This document shows, one piece after another, positions 17,341 to 25,581 of a stretch of 43,302 nucleotides of DNA (positions are counted from its first letter, which is position 1; each line of letters begins with the position of its first letter). The translations under genes and the position numbers were made by a program. Source of the DNA: Hyphomicrobiaceae bacterium (GTDB lineage: Bacteria > Pseudomonadota > Alphaproteobacteria > Rhizobiales > Hyphomicrobiaceae); assembly GCA_025359165.1 (NCBI GenBank), contig JANYHG010000069.1, positions 1-43,302 on the forward strand, given 5' to 3'. A model generated the notes under the pieces. The model was not told where the DNA came from. It saw only the letters and a list, made by a program, of their open reading frames with translations, and did no database searches.

Positions 17341-18678
17341 ATGAGCCGCGCATTGCAATCGCCCTGGCATGACAGACTGCGTGCGACGCTGGCGCGGGTG
17401 GTGACGGTTGAGCCGGCCGAACGCGCCGGGCTCGCGTGGTCATTCGTCTATTTTTTCTGCGTGCTGGCTGCCTATTACATCGTGCGGCCGGTGCGCGACG
17501 AGATGGGCGTGGTGGCAGGCAAAGACGGACTCGAGCGCATTTTCATTTATGTCTTCCTCGTCATGCTGGCGGCGGTGCCGGTGTTCTCGAAAATCGTCGC
17601 CAGCGTATCCCGCCGCCTGGTGGTGCCTGTCATCTATGTGTTCTTCATCGCCAACCTGATCGCTTTTCGCGTCGCGTTGGGCTTTGGCGAAAGCAAGCTG
17701 CTGGCGCAGAGCTTCTTCGTGTGGGCGAGCGTATTCAATCTGTTCACCATTTCCCTGTTCTGGATCGTGATGAGCGAGCATTGGGGCAGCGAGCAAGCCA
17801 AGCGTCTTTACGGTTTCATCGCGGCCGGCGGAAGTATCGGCGGCATCGTTGGGCCGTTCATCGCTCAGTCGCTGGTGCAGGTGATCGGCCCTGATAATCT
17901 GCTGCTGGTGTCGGCGGTGTTCCTGGGGCTGGCGCTGATGGCAGCGATGCAAGTGCGCGCTGCATTTTCCGGTTTGAAAAGTCAGACGGTCGCCGAGCGC
18001 GCACCATCGCCGGAACGCGACAGCTTGTTCAAGGGTGCCGAGCAGGTCTGGCGCTCGCCATACCTGTTTCAGATCGCGCTCGCTATCCTCGTCGCCAACG
18101 TCGTGTCGACCTTTTTTTATCTCGAACAGGCCGGCATCGTCGGAGGGGCGATCACCGATCGCGCCGAGCGGGTGCAGCTATTCGCGCGCATGGATTTGAC
18201 CGTCAGTGTATTGACCATCGCGATGCAGGTGTTGCTGACGCGCGTGGTGATGCAGCGCATGGGCGTCGGCATCGCGGCAGGACTATTGCCGGTGGCCGCG
18301 TTACTCGGGTTCGTGGCGTTGGCGGTCAAGCCGGTGCTGTGGGTCATCGTGACGGTCGTCGTCATCGAGCGCGCCATCACGTTTTCCATCGCCAGCCCGG
18401 CAATGCGCGTCTTGTATACCCTGGTCGAGCCGGACGAGAAGTACCGCGCGCAGAACTTCATCGACACGGTGGTCTATCGTGGCGGCGATGCGATTTCGGG
18501 CTCGCTGTTCAGCGTGATGACGAAGACGTTCGCGATGGCGTCCGCCGGGGTGGCGGTGGTGAGCATTCCCTTGGCGCTGCTCTGGCTCGCCATCTGCCTC
18601 GGGCTTGGTAAACGGCACGCCGAGCGGGCGGCAGAAATGGACCGCGAGACCCTGTCGCACAAGGTTGCGCATGGCTGA
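17341..18678 (+). CDS. NTP/NDP exchange (ATP/ADP translocase)-like membrane carrier
   Basis: 445-residue polytopic membrane protein with about 11-12 predicted hydrophobic helices. It resembles the free-living branch of the nucleotide-carrier (TLC/NTT) family, a side group of the major facilitator superfamily. The marker segments are the N-terminal YYIVRPVRDEMGVVAG, SLFWIVMSEHWGSEQAKRLYGFIAAGGSIGGIVGPF, and RVLYTLVEPDEKYRAQNFIDTVVYRGGDAISG; each is a family-wide conserved block. Substrate in free-living bacteria is unknown, and nucleotide exchange should not be assumed. GAGGA lies five bases before the ATG. The following gene is separate (175 bases away). Confidence 0.85.
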   Translation: MSRALQSPWHDRLRATLARVVTVEPAERAGLAWSFVYFFCVLAAYYIVRPVRDEMGVVAGKDGLERIFIYVFLVMLAAVPVFSKIVASVSRRLVVPVIYVFFIANLIAFRVALGFGESKLLAQSFFVWASVFNLFTISLFWIVMSEHWGSEQAKRLYGFIAAGGSIGGIVGPFIAQSLVQVIGPDNLLLVSAVFLGLALMAAMQVRAAFSGLKSQTVAERAPSPERDSLFKGAEQVWRSPYLFQIALAILVANVVSTFFYLEQAGIVGGAITDRAERVQLFARMDLTVSVLTIAMQVLLTRVVMQRMGVGIAAGLLPVAALLGFVALAVKPVLWVIVTVVVIERAITFSIASPAMRVLYTLVEPDEKYRAQNFIDTVVYRGGDAISGSLFSVMTKTFAMASAGVAVVSIPLALLWLAICLGLGKRHAERAAEMDRETLSHKVAHG

Positions 18679-18853
18679 GGCGACGCCTGTCGGTCGACGG
18701 GCTGAATGTCCGGTAACACGATGACAGCAATGTGTTTTGAGTTGCTGCCCCGATCCGGCAGTTGTACGATATTGGACGCGATGCTGGTCGGTCGAGACTC
18801 GGGAAGCGTGACGTTGAGTAACGGGAAGTTTGCGTGAGGCAGGGTGTCCGTGC

Positions 18854-20104
18854 ATGTCGCAGTCGCTGACGTCTTCAGAAGCTGCAAGCACGGTCTTCAG
18901 CGACGCATCGCATCCAGGCGTCGCAGCGTCTCGTCTCGGGCACTCTATCGCTGCGGTGAGGGCTGGTGCCCATCGCGGCGCTGAACGCGCGTCCACCTTT
19001 CTCTCCAACCTGACCGGGGTGTCGCTCGTCGTGCTGGCCGGCTTCGTAGCGGTCCTGGCGCTGCAAGGACACGAGCAAGACGATCCACGCGGGCAGAGCG
19101 TGATCGAAGGCGGGCCGGCGTTGAGTGAAATCAAGACGCGGCGCGTCCCGACGGAGCGGATCGACAAAAGCGGCGTTTCGCAAACTGGCCCCGGAAACAG
19201 TGGTATGCCGCCGGTGCCGGTCACCTCACCGCTTGTACCGAGCGACACTGTACCGACCGAAACAAAGCGCGACGCTGCGGCACCGCCGGCCGCCAAGGTG
19301 GAGAGTCCTGCTCCGGTGCCGTCGCCCCTCAAGCCCGCCGAGCCGGTCGAAAAAGCCATCGTGGCACCGCCGCTGCCGACGGAATGGACAGAAGCGCAAC
19401 GCACCGCTGCGGCGGCGGTCTGCATGACCGCGCTGCAAGCCAAATCGATACGTTCGGAAGCTGCGTTGCCGATGCGCTCGGGGGCATGTGGAGATGCGTC
19501 GCCCGTAACAGTCATGACGTTGGGCGAGCCGGCCGTCACCCTCAAGCCGGCGATTACCAGTAACTGCAAATTGGCTGGTGCGGTTGATGTCTGGGTCAAA
19601 GAGGTCTTGCAGCCGGCGGCCAAAGAACTGCTCGGTTCGCTGGTCGTGAGCATGGAAGGGACATCGTCGTACGTCTGCCGCAACAGAAACGGGGCTGCGG
19701 CCGGGCCGATCAGCGAACATGCGTTTGCGAATGCCTTCGACGTAGCGTCGTTCCGCCTCGCTGACGGACGGGTGATCGATGTCGCGGCGTGGGGAGCGAC
19801 CGTCGTGCGGCCCATTGCGCTGCCGCAACGATCTCCACCGCTCAAAATTCCAGCAAAGGAGAAAAGGATCGGCGCGCCGGGCGCATCGCAGCTTGGTAAG
19901 TCAGAAGCGATGCCCGCACCACCGGTCACTGCGTCGACATCGGCGGCCGGATCCGAAGATGTCAAAATCAGCTTTTTAAAGCGCATCCACCGCGATGCGT
20001 GTCACTTGTTTGGAACGGTGCTCGGGCCGGAGGCCAATGAGGCGCATCGCGAACATCTGCATTTCGACCTGAAGCGACGCGGTAGCAAGTCGTTCTGCGA
20101 ATGA
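18854..20104 (+). CDS. Extensin-like family protein, membrane-anchored
   Basis: 416 residues from the ATG at 18854; a TTG at 18830 would add eight residues. One transmembrane helix lies near 50-71 (LTGVSLVVLAGFVAVLAL), then a Pro/Ala-rich linker to about 180. The C-terminal extensin-like domain (about 180-416) has paired Cys residues and the blocks EHAFANAFDVASFRLADGR and LKRIHRDACHLFGTVLGP, ending EAHREHLHFDLKRRG. The closing HxHFD resembles metal-dependent LAS/D-Ala-D-Ala peptidases, so a peptidoglycan-related role is plausible but unproven. A roughly 30-residue Ser/Pro/Ala insertion lies between the two conserved halves. Confidence 0.85.
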   Translation: MSQSLTSSEAASTVFSDASHPGVAASRLGHSIAAVRAGAHRGAERASTFLSNLTGVSLVVLAGFVAVLALQGHEQDDPRGQSVIEGGPALSEIKTRRVPTERIDKSGVSQTGPGNSGMPPVPVTSPLVPSDTVPTETKRDAAAPPAAKVESPAPVPSPLKPAEPVEKAIVAPPLPTEWTEAQRTAAAAVCMTALQAKSIRSEAALPMRSGACGDASPVTVMTLGEPAVTLKPAITSNCKLAGAVDVWVKEVLQPAAKELLGSLVVSMEGTSSYVCRNRNGAAAGPISEHAFANAFDVASFRLADGRVIDVAAWGATVVRPIALPQRSPPLKIPAKEKRIGAPGASQLGKSEAMPAPPVTASTSAAGSEDVKISFLKRIHRDACHLFGTVLGPEANEAHREHLHFDLKRRGSKSFCE

Positions 20105-20132
20105 TCGGCGCGCTGTCATCGAGCGGCTGCGA

Positions 20133-21008
20133 TCAAACGTGCTTGCGAAAAAAGTTTACGACATCCTCTAAAACCGGCGCACGGTTGCGAAGCGTGACCG
20201 ACAACGCCAGCATGATGCCGACGTGGCCCACGTTCTTGTAGGTTTTGACGGTAACGTCGGCGCCTGCGGCGCGGAGGAGTTCGGCTAGTTTGCGGGTATT
20301 GCGGGGCTTGACGGTATCGTCGTCTTCTCCGGTCGCGAGCAGAAACGGCGGTGCCGATCGTGTCACATACGAGATCGGTTGAGTGGTTGTAAGATCCTTG
20401 GCGCGGCCGAACGTCTCGCGTGTCGACTGCACGTCGAGAGGCAGAAAATCGAACGGGCCTGCGAGCGCTGCAACGCCACGGATTGTGGACTGCGGCAGTT
20501 TCAGCGCGGCCAGGAAGCGCGCATCCAGCCCGATCATGGCGGCATTGTAAGCGCCCGCCGAATGGCCGAGCAGGAAGATGCGATCACTACGACCGCCGAA
20601 CCTTGCGGCATTGGCGTGCGTCCAGGCCACCGCTGCCGCACAGTCGTCGAGAAAGTCGGGAAAATAAACGTCAGGCACCAGCCGGTAGTCCGCGACCACG
20701 GTGACGAAGCCGCGCGCCGCCAGTGCCTTGCCGATGAAGGCGTAGTCCGTCTTACTGCCGCTATTCCACGATCCGCCGTAGAAGAACACCACGACAGGTG
20801 CATTGTCGGGCCGGTTGTCGAGCGCGTAGACGTCGAGCCGTTGCCGTGGATCGGTTCCATAGGCGATGTCTCGCGCGGCGACGCTGCCGCCGTCGTCTGC
20901 TGGCAGCAACGTATTGTAGGCGCTCAACGGGGCGCAGCCGACCGCGACGGCTGCAAGCCCCAGCATGGCCGCCAGGGCAGGTAGCAACAGGTGTAAGGAA
21001 GCGCGCAT
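20133..21008 (-). CDS. Alpha/beta hydrolase, carboxylesterase-like lipoprotein
   Basis: 291-residue esterase/lipase-type hydrolase. The N-terminus has a lipoprotein signal ending in a lipobox (AVAVGCAPL, Cys at about 25), so it is probably tethered to a membrane. The oxyanion segment reads FFYGGSWNSG, Tyr replacing the His of the HGG motif, which occurs in this group. The nucleophile is in GHSAGAYNA. The acid is probably in GEDDDTVKP and the His in NVGHVGIML. The substrate is unknown. It lies 100 bases downstream of dadA on the same strand; co-transcription is possible. Confidence 0.88.
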   Translation of the reverse strand: MRASLHLLLPALAAMLGLAAVAVGCAPLSAYNTLLPADDGGSVAARDIAYGTDPRQRLDVYALDNRPDNAPVVVFFYGGSWNSGSKTDYAFIGKALAARGFVTVVADYRLVPDVYFPDFLDDCAAAVAWTHANAARFGGRSDRIFLLGHSAGAYNAAMIGLDARFLAALKLPQSTIRGVAALAGPFDFLPLDVQSTRETFGRAKDLTTTQPISYVTRSAPPFLLATGEDDDTVKPRNTRKLAELLRAAGADVTVKTYKNVGHVGIMLALSVTLRNRAPVLEDVVNFFRKHV

Positions 21009-21108
21009 CTGTGTCCCCGGACGCCGTCTGTCGATCCTTATACGCGGTGCGCGGCGCTAAGTTTCGTCATCGGCGTCCGACCCGTCCGAAAGGTAAGTTC
21101 GATGAAGC

Positions 21109-22449
21109 TCAGGCGTTGCTGCGGGCTGCGGCGGTTGCGAGGGCGGCGACGGCATCGGCGGTGGCGGCCGACAATGTCCACCCCAGATGACCGTGACCGG
21201 TGTTGTAGAACACGCGCGGATTCTTTCCCTGCATCACGCGTGGCAGCATGTCGGGCATCATCGGTCGCAATCCGGCCCACGGCACCGCATGGCGGGTGCT
21301 CATGCCGGGAAAGTGTGCCCGGCACCAGGTCACCAGCGGATCGATCCGTTCGGCGCGGATGTCCTTGTTAGTGCCGTTGAATTCGGCGGTCCCTGCAACC
21401 CGAAAGCGGGTGAGGCCGAGACGGCTGGTGACGATCTTCGCGTTGTCGTCGAGCAGGCTGACCCATGGGGCTGCTGCCTGATCCGCAGCGTCTGGCAAGC
21501 TGACCGTGATCGAATACCCTTTTACCGGATAGACATTGATGCGATCGCCGAGACTTGCGCCCAAGTCACGCGACAGCACGCCCGAGCAAACGATGATCTG
21601 ATCGAATGTCGAGATTTCGGTGTCATGGTGTTTCTCGTCCAGTAGCGGTTCGGTGGAGATGTGCGCGACGGTTACCTGCGCCGCCGACGCCGCGACCGAA
21701 AGCACTTTCGTCCCGAATAGCATCTTCACGCCCAGGCGCTCGCAGGCTTTGGCAAGCCCGATTGTGAACTTGTGAATATCGCCGGTGAAGTCTGACTCAG
21801 TGTAAAAGCCGCCGTAAAGCTCACCTTTCAATGCAGGTTCAATCGTGTGAATTTCCGATGGCGTCACGGCGCGGCGCGTCAAACCGCCTTTGGCAAGCAG
21901 CACAGACGTTTTAGCGGCCGCGTCGAAATCTTTTTTATTGTTGTAGAAGTGCAGGATGCCGCGCTGTTCGCAATCGAAGTCGATGCCGGCCTCTTTCGCC
22001 ATCCGCGTCAGGTGCTCGCGCGCTTCGATCGCCATGCGAACTGTGGTGACGGTATTTTGTTCGTGCTTTGGAATAGCTGCGACGAACTCGGCCATCCACG
22101 ACATCTTGTGCCAGGACGGTTTTGGATTGACGAGCAGCGGCGCGCCCGGCGTGAACATCCATTTCATGCCCTTGAGCACGGTGCCCCAACTGTTCCACAC
22201 CTCCGCGTTGGAGGCGGAGAGCTGGCCGCCGTTGGCAAACGACGTTTCCATCGCCGCATAGGGGTGTTTTTCGAAGACCGTCACGGCACACCCGCGCTTG
22301 GCGAGGTTATAGGCCGTCGTAATGCCGGTGATGCCGGCACCGATCACGGCGACGCGCGCCGACGACGAGGTCGATCCGGACGCGCTGGATTTCGGGACCG
22401 ACGAAACGGGTTTTGAAACTGGCTCGGGTTGTGTAAGCAGCGTGGACAT
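21109..22449 (-). CDS. dadA: D-amino acid dehydrogenase (DadA), FAD-dependent
   Basis: Oxidatively deaminates D-amino acids (classically D-alanine) with FAD, feeding electrons to the respiratory chain. The 446 residues include a dinucleotide loop AVIGAGITGITTAYNLAKRG, then ETSFANGGQLSASNAEVW, VYPVKGYSITV, AGLRPMMPDMLPRV and NTGHGHLGWTLSA. An unusual Ser/Pro-rich extension of about 31 residues precedes the Rossmann strand; no later Met gives a better start. AGGAG lies eight bases before the ATG. A tandem glycine riboswitch sits between its promoter and the coding region, so expression is probably glycine-controlled. Glycine itself could be a substrate, as glycine-oxidase relatives exist; this is inference. 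Confidence 0.93.
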   Translation of the reverse strand: MSTLLTQPEPVSKPVSSVPKSSASGSTSSSARVAVIGAGITGITTAYNLAKRGCAVTVFEKHPYAAMETSFANGGQLSASNAEVWNSWGTVLKGMKWMFTPGAPLLVNPKPSWHKMSWMAEFVAAIPKHEQNTVTTVRMAIEAREHLTRMAKEAGIDFDCEQRGILHFYNNKKDFDAAAKTSVLLAKGGLTRRAVTPSEIHTIEPALKGELYGGFYTESDFTGDIHKFTIGLAKACERLGVKMLFGTKVLSVAASAAQVTVAHISTEPLLDEKHHDTEISTFDQIIVCSGVLSRDLGASLGDRINVYPVKGYSITVSLPDAADQAAAPWVSLLDDNAKIVTSRLGLTRFRVAGTAEFNGTNKDIRAERIDPLVTWCRAHFPGMSTRHAVPWAGLRPMMPDMLPRVMQGKNPRVFYNTGHGHLGWTLSAATADAVAALATAAARSNA

Positions 22450-22468
22450 GACAAAGCTCCTGCTCTGT

Positions 22469-22484
22469 CCGCGACTTGGCGCGG
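22469..22484 (-). promoter_or_regulatory. Hairpin next to the dadA ribosome-binding site
   Basis: CCGCG-CCAAGT-CGCGG on the minus strand, between the riboswitch and AGGAG. The word GACAGAG that ends the second aptamer (22500-22506) recurs right after this hairpin (22463-22469). It could serve as an alternative pairing partner in an expression platform. Confidence 0.45.
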
Positions 22485-22495
22485 CACAGATCGAG

Positions 22496-22686
22496 CCCCC
22501 TCTGTCATAAGCCTGAGAGTATCACCTGTCCCGGTCATCGGGCACGAGGCTTACACCGCCGGCGGGAGCGACCACTCCACTTTTCAGAGTCACAGTTCCT
22601 AATGCGGTTCTTTTGCCTGAGAGTTTCCGGGGCGGTTGCTCCTTCGGCGCCGGCTCAGCCGCAGGGCCCGCCGATCTCTTCCGCAG
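22496..22686 (-). ncRNA. Tandem glycine riboswitch upstream of dadA
   Basis: Read on the minus strand, aptamer 1 (about 22686-22583) has the canonical core GCCGAAGGAGCAA, then CTCTCAGGCAAAAGAACCG, and a closing ACTCTG. Aptamer 2 (about 22582-22496) has GCCGGCGGTGTAA at the matching place, then CTCTCAGGC and the closing GACAGAGGGGG typical of the downstream aptamer. Aptamer 2 therefore departs from consensus: AA is changed to GC in the core, and the segment after CAGGC is short. The element ends about 47 bases before the dadA start. Glycine riboswitches often switch on glycine-consuming genes. Identification rests on conserved motifs and their order. Confidence 0.9.
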
Positions 22687-22692
22687 TCGCAC

Positions 22693-22722
22693 ATATTTGC
22701 CTCTGTTTTCGCACTGCGTCAA
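22693..22722 (-). promoter_or_regulatory. Candidate promoter for the riboswitch-dadA transcript
   Basis: On the minus strand TTGACG (22722-22717) is followed after 18 bases by AAATAT (or after 17 by CAAATA). Transcription would begin near 22686, precisely where the riboswitch fold begins, which supports the call. Confidence 0.55.
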
Positions 22723-22776
22723 TATCTGCTTTGCGTTGTGCCATATCGCCTGAAATATGCTGCGCTGCGATACGCG

Positions 22777-22782
22777 TTGACA
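22777..22782 (+). promoter_or_regulatory. Candidate -35 box for the DEAD-box helicase gene
   Basis: Perfect TTGACA. The -10 region 17 bases on (CATTGG) is poor, so the call is tentative. If used, the leader would be about 240 bases. Confidence 0.3.
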
Positions 22783-22885
22783 AAGCCCGTCAAATCAAGC
22801 ATTGGTCATCGTGATTGCTCGTGAGCGCGCCAACGCGCTCTTCCGCCTCGACTGATGCCAGCCTGCTGCGCTGTGGTCCCATCCA

Positions 22886-22906
22886 CGGTCTGGTCAGGCC
22901 AGACCG
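22886..22906 (+). promoter_or_regulatory. Hairpin in the DEAD-box helicase leader
   Basis: Perfect 8-bp inverted repeat CGGTCTGG-TCAGG-CCAGACCG, about 150 bases before the GTG start. It may be a leader-RNA structure or an operator; no T-run follows. Confidence 0.4.
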
Positions 22907-23054
22907 ATGCTTCCAAGCGTCTTCTTACGAGCAAATCCCGTTTGAACCCGACACCATCCCGAGGCCGCGCGCCGGATGGGTCATGATGCGTTGCCGTCCG
23001 GAGTCTCGCCTGAGTGCGGACCGGCGTTTGCAGCGCTAGAAGGAATTTGTCCTC

Positions 23055-25232
23055 GTGACTGAAGTTACTTCCGCAAGCCTCACTTTCGCAAGTCTGGGCT
23101 TGGCCGAACAGTTGTTGTCGGCTCTCGCCGGCTCCGGCTACACCACCCCGACCTCCATCCAGGCTCAAGCGATCCCGCCGCTGCTCGCGGGCAAAGACGT
23201 GCTCGGCCTTGCTGAAACCGGCTCTGGCAAGACGGCGGCGTTCGCGCTGCCGATCCTGCAAGCGCTGGCCAAAATCAAAGATCCGGTGGCACCGCGCACC
23301 TGCCGTGCGCTGATCCTGGCCCCGACGCGCGAACTCGCCATTCAGATCGGTGAGAGCTTCGAAACCTACGGCAAGCAGTTCCACTTGCGCCATACGGTCG
23401 TGTTCGGTGGCGTCGGTTCGCGTCCGCAGATCCGCGCCATGGACCGTGGCGTGGATATCCTGATCGCCACGCCGGGACGTCTGCTCGACCTGATGGGCAC
23501 CCGCAACGTCAACCTGTCCCGCGTGCAGTTCTTCGTGCTCGACGAAGCCGACCGGATGCTCGACATGGGCTTCATCCGCGACGTCAAGCGCATCACCAAG
23601 GAACTGCCGAAGGTGCGTCAGTCGTTGCTGTTCTCGGCGACCATGCCGCTGGACATCACGTCGCTGGCCAACGAGATTTTGCATCATCCTGTCCGCGTCG
23701 AAGTCGCCCGCGCCGGCAAGACCGTCGATCGCATCGACCAGTTCGTTTATCACGTCGATACCAAGTCCAAGCGCGGTGTGCTGGCGGCGTTGCTGAAGGA
23801 CGAGGCGATGAGCCGGGTCATTCTCTTTACGCGCACCAAGCACGGCGCTGATCGCGTCGCGCGCGGTCTGGGTGCAAGCGGCGTCGGCGCTTTCGCCATT
23901 CACGGCAACAAGAGCCAGAATGCGCGTCAGGCTGCACTCGAAAGCTTCCGCACCGGGAAAGCGCGTGTGCTTGTTGCCACCGACATTGCCGCACGCGGCA
24001 TCGATATCGACGATATCAGCCACGTCGTGAACTACGATATTCCGAACATTCCCGAAAGCTACGTGCATCGTATCGGCCGTACGGCACGCGCCGGGAAGAC
24101 CGGTATCGCCATCGCTTTGTGCGCACCGGAAGAGCGCGCTTTCCTGCGTGATATCGAGCGGTTGACGCGCAAGCCGTTGACGCTTGGAGCGGCTATCGAA
24201 GGCCTCGCCGAAGTCACCGCCAGCCTGCCGCCGATCCCTAACAAAGGCGGCGACGACCGCGACGAAAACCAGGCATTCGAGCGTGGCCGTGGCCGTGTCT
24301 CGGGTCGTCGGCATATGCCTTCTACCCGTCCGGCGACGGCATGGCGCGATAGCGATCCGGCACGTCCGGTTGAAGCTGGCGCGCACGCGGCATCGAATGC
24401 TCGCACACGCGACGACCGTGGCGCACCGCGTCAAGCGCGCGCTCGCGACGGCGAACGCCGTGGTCAATCTAGTGACGGCGAACGCCGTGGCCCGCCTAAG
24501 ACAGATCACAGCGTCGGCGATCGCGCGCCAAGCGACAGGTCACGTTCGGATGCTCCGCGTGCCCCGCGCACGCACGGCAGCCATGGTGATCGTCCCTTCG
24601 CAAAGGGTCCGGGCGCACCGCGCAGCGATCGTCCGTTCCAGGCACGCGACGGTGAGCGTCGTGGCCCGTCGGCCGATGGCGAACGTCGCGCACCGCCCCG
24701 CGATGGCGGTCGAGACAATCATCGCAACAGCGCTCCGCGCAGCAATAGCGCTCCGCGCAGCAACAGCGCGCCGCGTGGTGAAGGCCGTCCGTTCCAGGCC
24801 CGCAGCGATGCGCCGCGCTCGGTCGACGCTCCCCGCAACGATCGTGGGGGTGATCGTGGCCGTTCGCCGGAACGCCGTGAAGGCGCTGGACGCGATTTCA
24901 AACGTCCTGATCGTGCCGGCGCAGATCGTGGCGAGCGTTCGCGCGACCCGGTGATCAGTTCCTCCAAGCCTTGGGAGAACAAGATTGGGGAGAACAAGGT
25001 TGGCGAGAGCCGTCCTTCGGCCAATACCGAAGCGCGTTCGCAGAATGCACGTCCCCAGAATTCGCGTCCTGAAACTACCGGGGCACCGCGCTCGCCTGCG
25101 CCGCGCAGCGACGATCGTAGTCCCGGCGGTGGCCGTCCGATCAATCGCTGGAGCGCTGGCGCTGGGAGCCGTCCTCGCGGTGGCGATCAACCCCGCCGTG
25201 CCAGCGATCCCGCACGCACAAAAACAGAGTAA
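23055..25232 (+). CDS. DEAD-box RNA helicase, RhlE-like, with long basic repetitive tail
   Basis: ATP-dependent RNA unwinding, probably in ribosome assembly or RNA decay. The helicase core (about residues 1-380) shows the Q motif TPTSIQAQAIP, motif I AETGSGKT, PTRELA, TPGR, motif II DEAD, SAT, ATDIAARGID and HRIGRTAR. The tail (about 385-725) is low-complexity and rich in Arg, Asp, Ser, Pro and Gly. It has repeats such as RDGERRGP, SDGERRGP and RSNSAPRSNSAPR, and resembles RNA-binding disordered tails. A GTG start is used because no nearby ATG fits; AAGGA lies somewhat far upstream. A strong terminator follows. The total of 725 residues is much longer than the 400-500 common for RhlE. Confidence 0.93.
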   Translation: MTEVTSASLTFASLGLAEQLLSALAGSGYTTPTSIQAQAIPPLLAGKDVLGLAETGSGKTAAFALPILQALAKIKDPVAPRTCRALILAPTRELAIQIGESFETYGKQFHLRHTVVFGGVGSRPQIRAMDRGVDILIATPGRLLDLMGTRNVNLSRVQFFVLDEADRMLDMGFIRDVKRITKELPKVRQSLLFSATMPLDITSLANEILHHPVRVEVARAGKTVDRIDQFVYHVDTKSKRGVLAALLKDEAMSRVILFTRTKHGADRVARGLGASGVGAFAIHGNKSQNARQAALESFRTGKARVLVATDIAARGIDIDDISHVVNYDIPNIPESYVHRIGRTARAGKTGIAIALCAPEERAFLRDIERLTRKPLTLGAAIEGLAEVTASLPPIPNKGGDDRDENQAFERGRGRVSGRRHMPSTRPATAWRDSDPARPVEAGAHAASNARTRDDRGAPRQARARDGERRGQSSDGERRGPPKTDHSVGDRAPSDRSRSDAPRAPRTHGSHGDRPFAKGPGAPRSDRPFQARDGERRGPSADGERRAPPRDGGRDNHRNSAPRSNSAPRSNSAPRGEGRPFQARSDAPRSVDAPRNDRGGDRGRSPERREGAGRDFKRPDRAGADRGERSRDPVISSSKPWENKIGENKVGESRPSANTEARSQNARPQNSRPETTGAPRSPAPRSDDRSPGGGRPINRWSAGAGSRPRGGDQPRRASDPARTKTE
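24430..24800 (+). repeat. Degenerate coding repeats in the helicase tail
   Basis: Imperfect repeats encode (R/S)DGERRG(P/Q) at four places. A short unit reading AGCAA(T/C)AGCGC(T/G)CCGCG is copied in tandem near 24740-24780. Such repeats can vary in copy number between strains. Confidence 0.65.
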
Positions 25233-25262
25233 TTGGGCTTAGTCTGATCGCTTTGGAAGTCA

Positions 25263-25288
25263 GAGGGAGTGCCGCAAGGCGCTCCCTC
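25263..25288 (+). terminator. Strong hairpin terminator after the DEAD-box helicase
   Basis: GAGGGAGTGCC-GCAA-GGCGCTCCCTC: an 11-bp stem (one G-T pair) closed by a GNRA tetraloop, 30 bases after the stop codon. The tract after it (GTTGGTTTGTGG) is only moderately T-rich. Confidence 0.75.
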
Positions 25289-25368
25289 GTTGGTTTGTGG
25301 GACAGCGTCTTTTGATCGGTCGCGCGTCAGTGTAGTGTTTGCATCATTCGATTCACAGAGGCGTGCCT

Positions 25369-25575
25369 ATGGACGAGATTCCCATCGATCCTGCCATGAT
25401 GGGCAAGCTCGCTCACGCGGTCGGGTTCATCTGCGGGGCCGATCACCCGGCGACGGTTGCGCTTCGGAAAGCCGCCGACAGCGGCGTCGACAAGGATATC
25501 AAGGCTGCTCGGAAAGCGTTCCTCAAGTTGAAGCTCGGCGAGCGCCGTGGCGCGTTGACGATGCTCGAGGACTGA
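25369..25575 (+). CDS. Hypothetical small protein
   Basis: 68 residues from the ATG at 25369, supported by AGAGG eight bases upstream. An earlier in-frame start at 25339 is less likely. I do not recognise a family. The sequence opens MDEIPIDPAMMGKLAHAVGF and is otherwise helical and charged, with a Lys-rich middle (DKDIKAARKAFLKLKLG). There is no signal peptide or membrane segment, so it should be cytoplasmic. The next small gene starts six bases after its stop, so the two form a pair of likely co-translated genes. Confidence 0.65.
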   Translation: MDEIPIDPAMMGKLAHAVGFICGADHPATVALRKAADSGVDKDIKAARKAFLKLKLGERRGALTMLED

Positions 25576-25581
25576 GTAGCC

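Larger units (their letters stand above)
22450..23054. other. 605-base intergenic region: dadA leader and helicase leader
   Basis: Divergent regulatory region with no gene. The dadA side holds a promoter and the tandem glycine riboswitch (22496-22686, minus strand). The DEAD-box side holds a TTGACA at 22777-22782 and an 8-bp hairpin at 22886-22906. The rest shows nothing I recognise. Confidence 0.7.

Noticed and set aside
18301-19986. Long open frame antisense to the carrier and extensin-like genes
   Set aside because: Spans two real genes and the gap between them, with no recognisable domain.
20761-20790. Loss of oxyanion His (YGG for HGG) in the lipoprotein esterase as a sign of inactivity
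   Set aside because: The Ser nucleophile motif, acid and His are all in place, and Tyr at this position occurs in this esterase group, so activity is expected.
22806-24509. Long open frame antisense to the DEAD-box helicase
   Set aside because: Shadow of a biased coding sequence; no domain, and the sense frame carries all helicase motifs.
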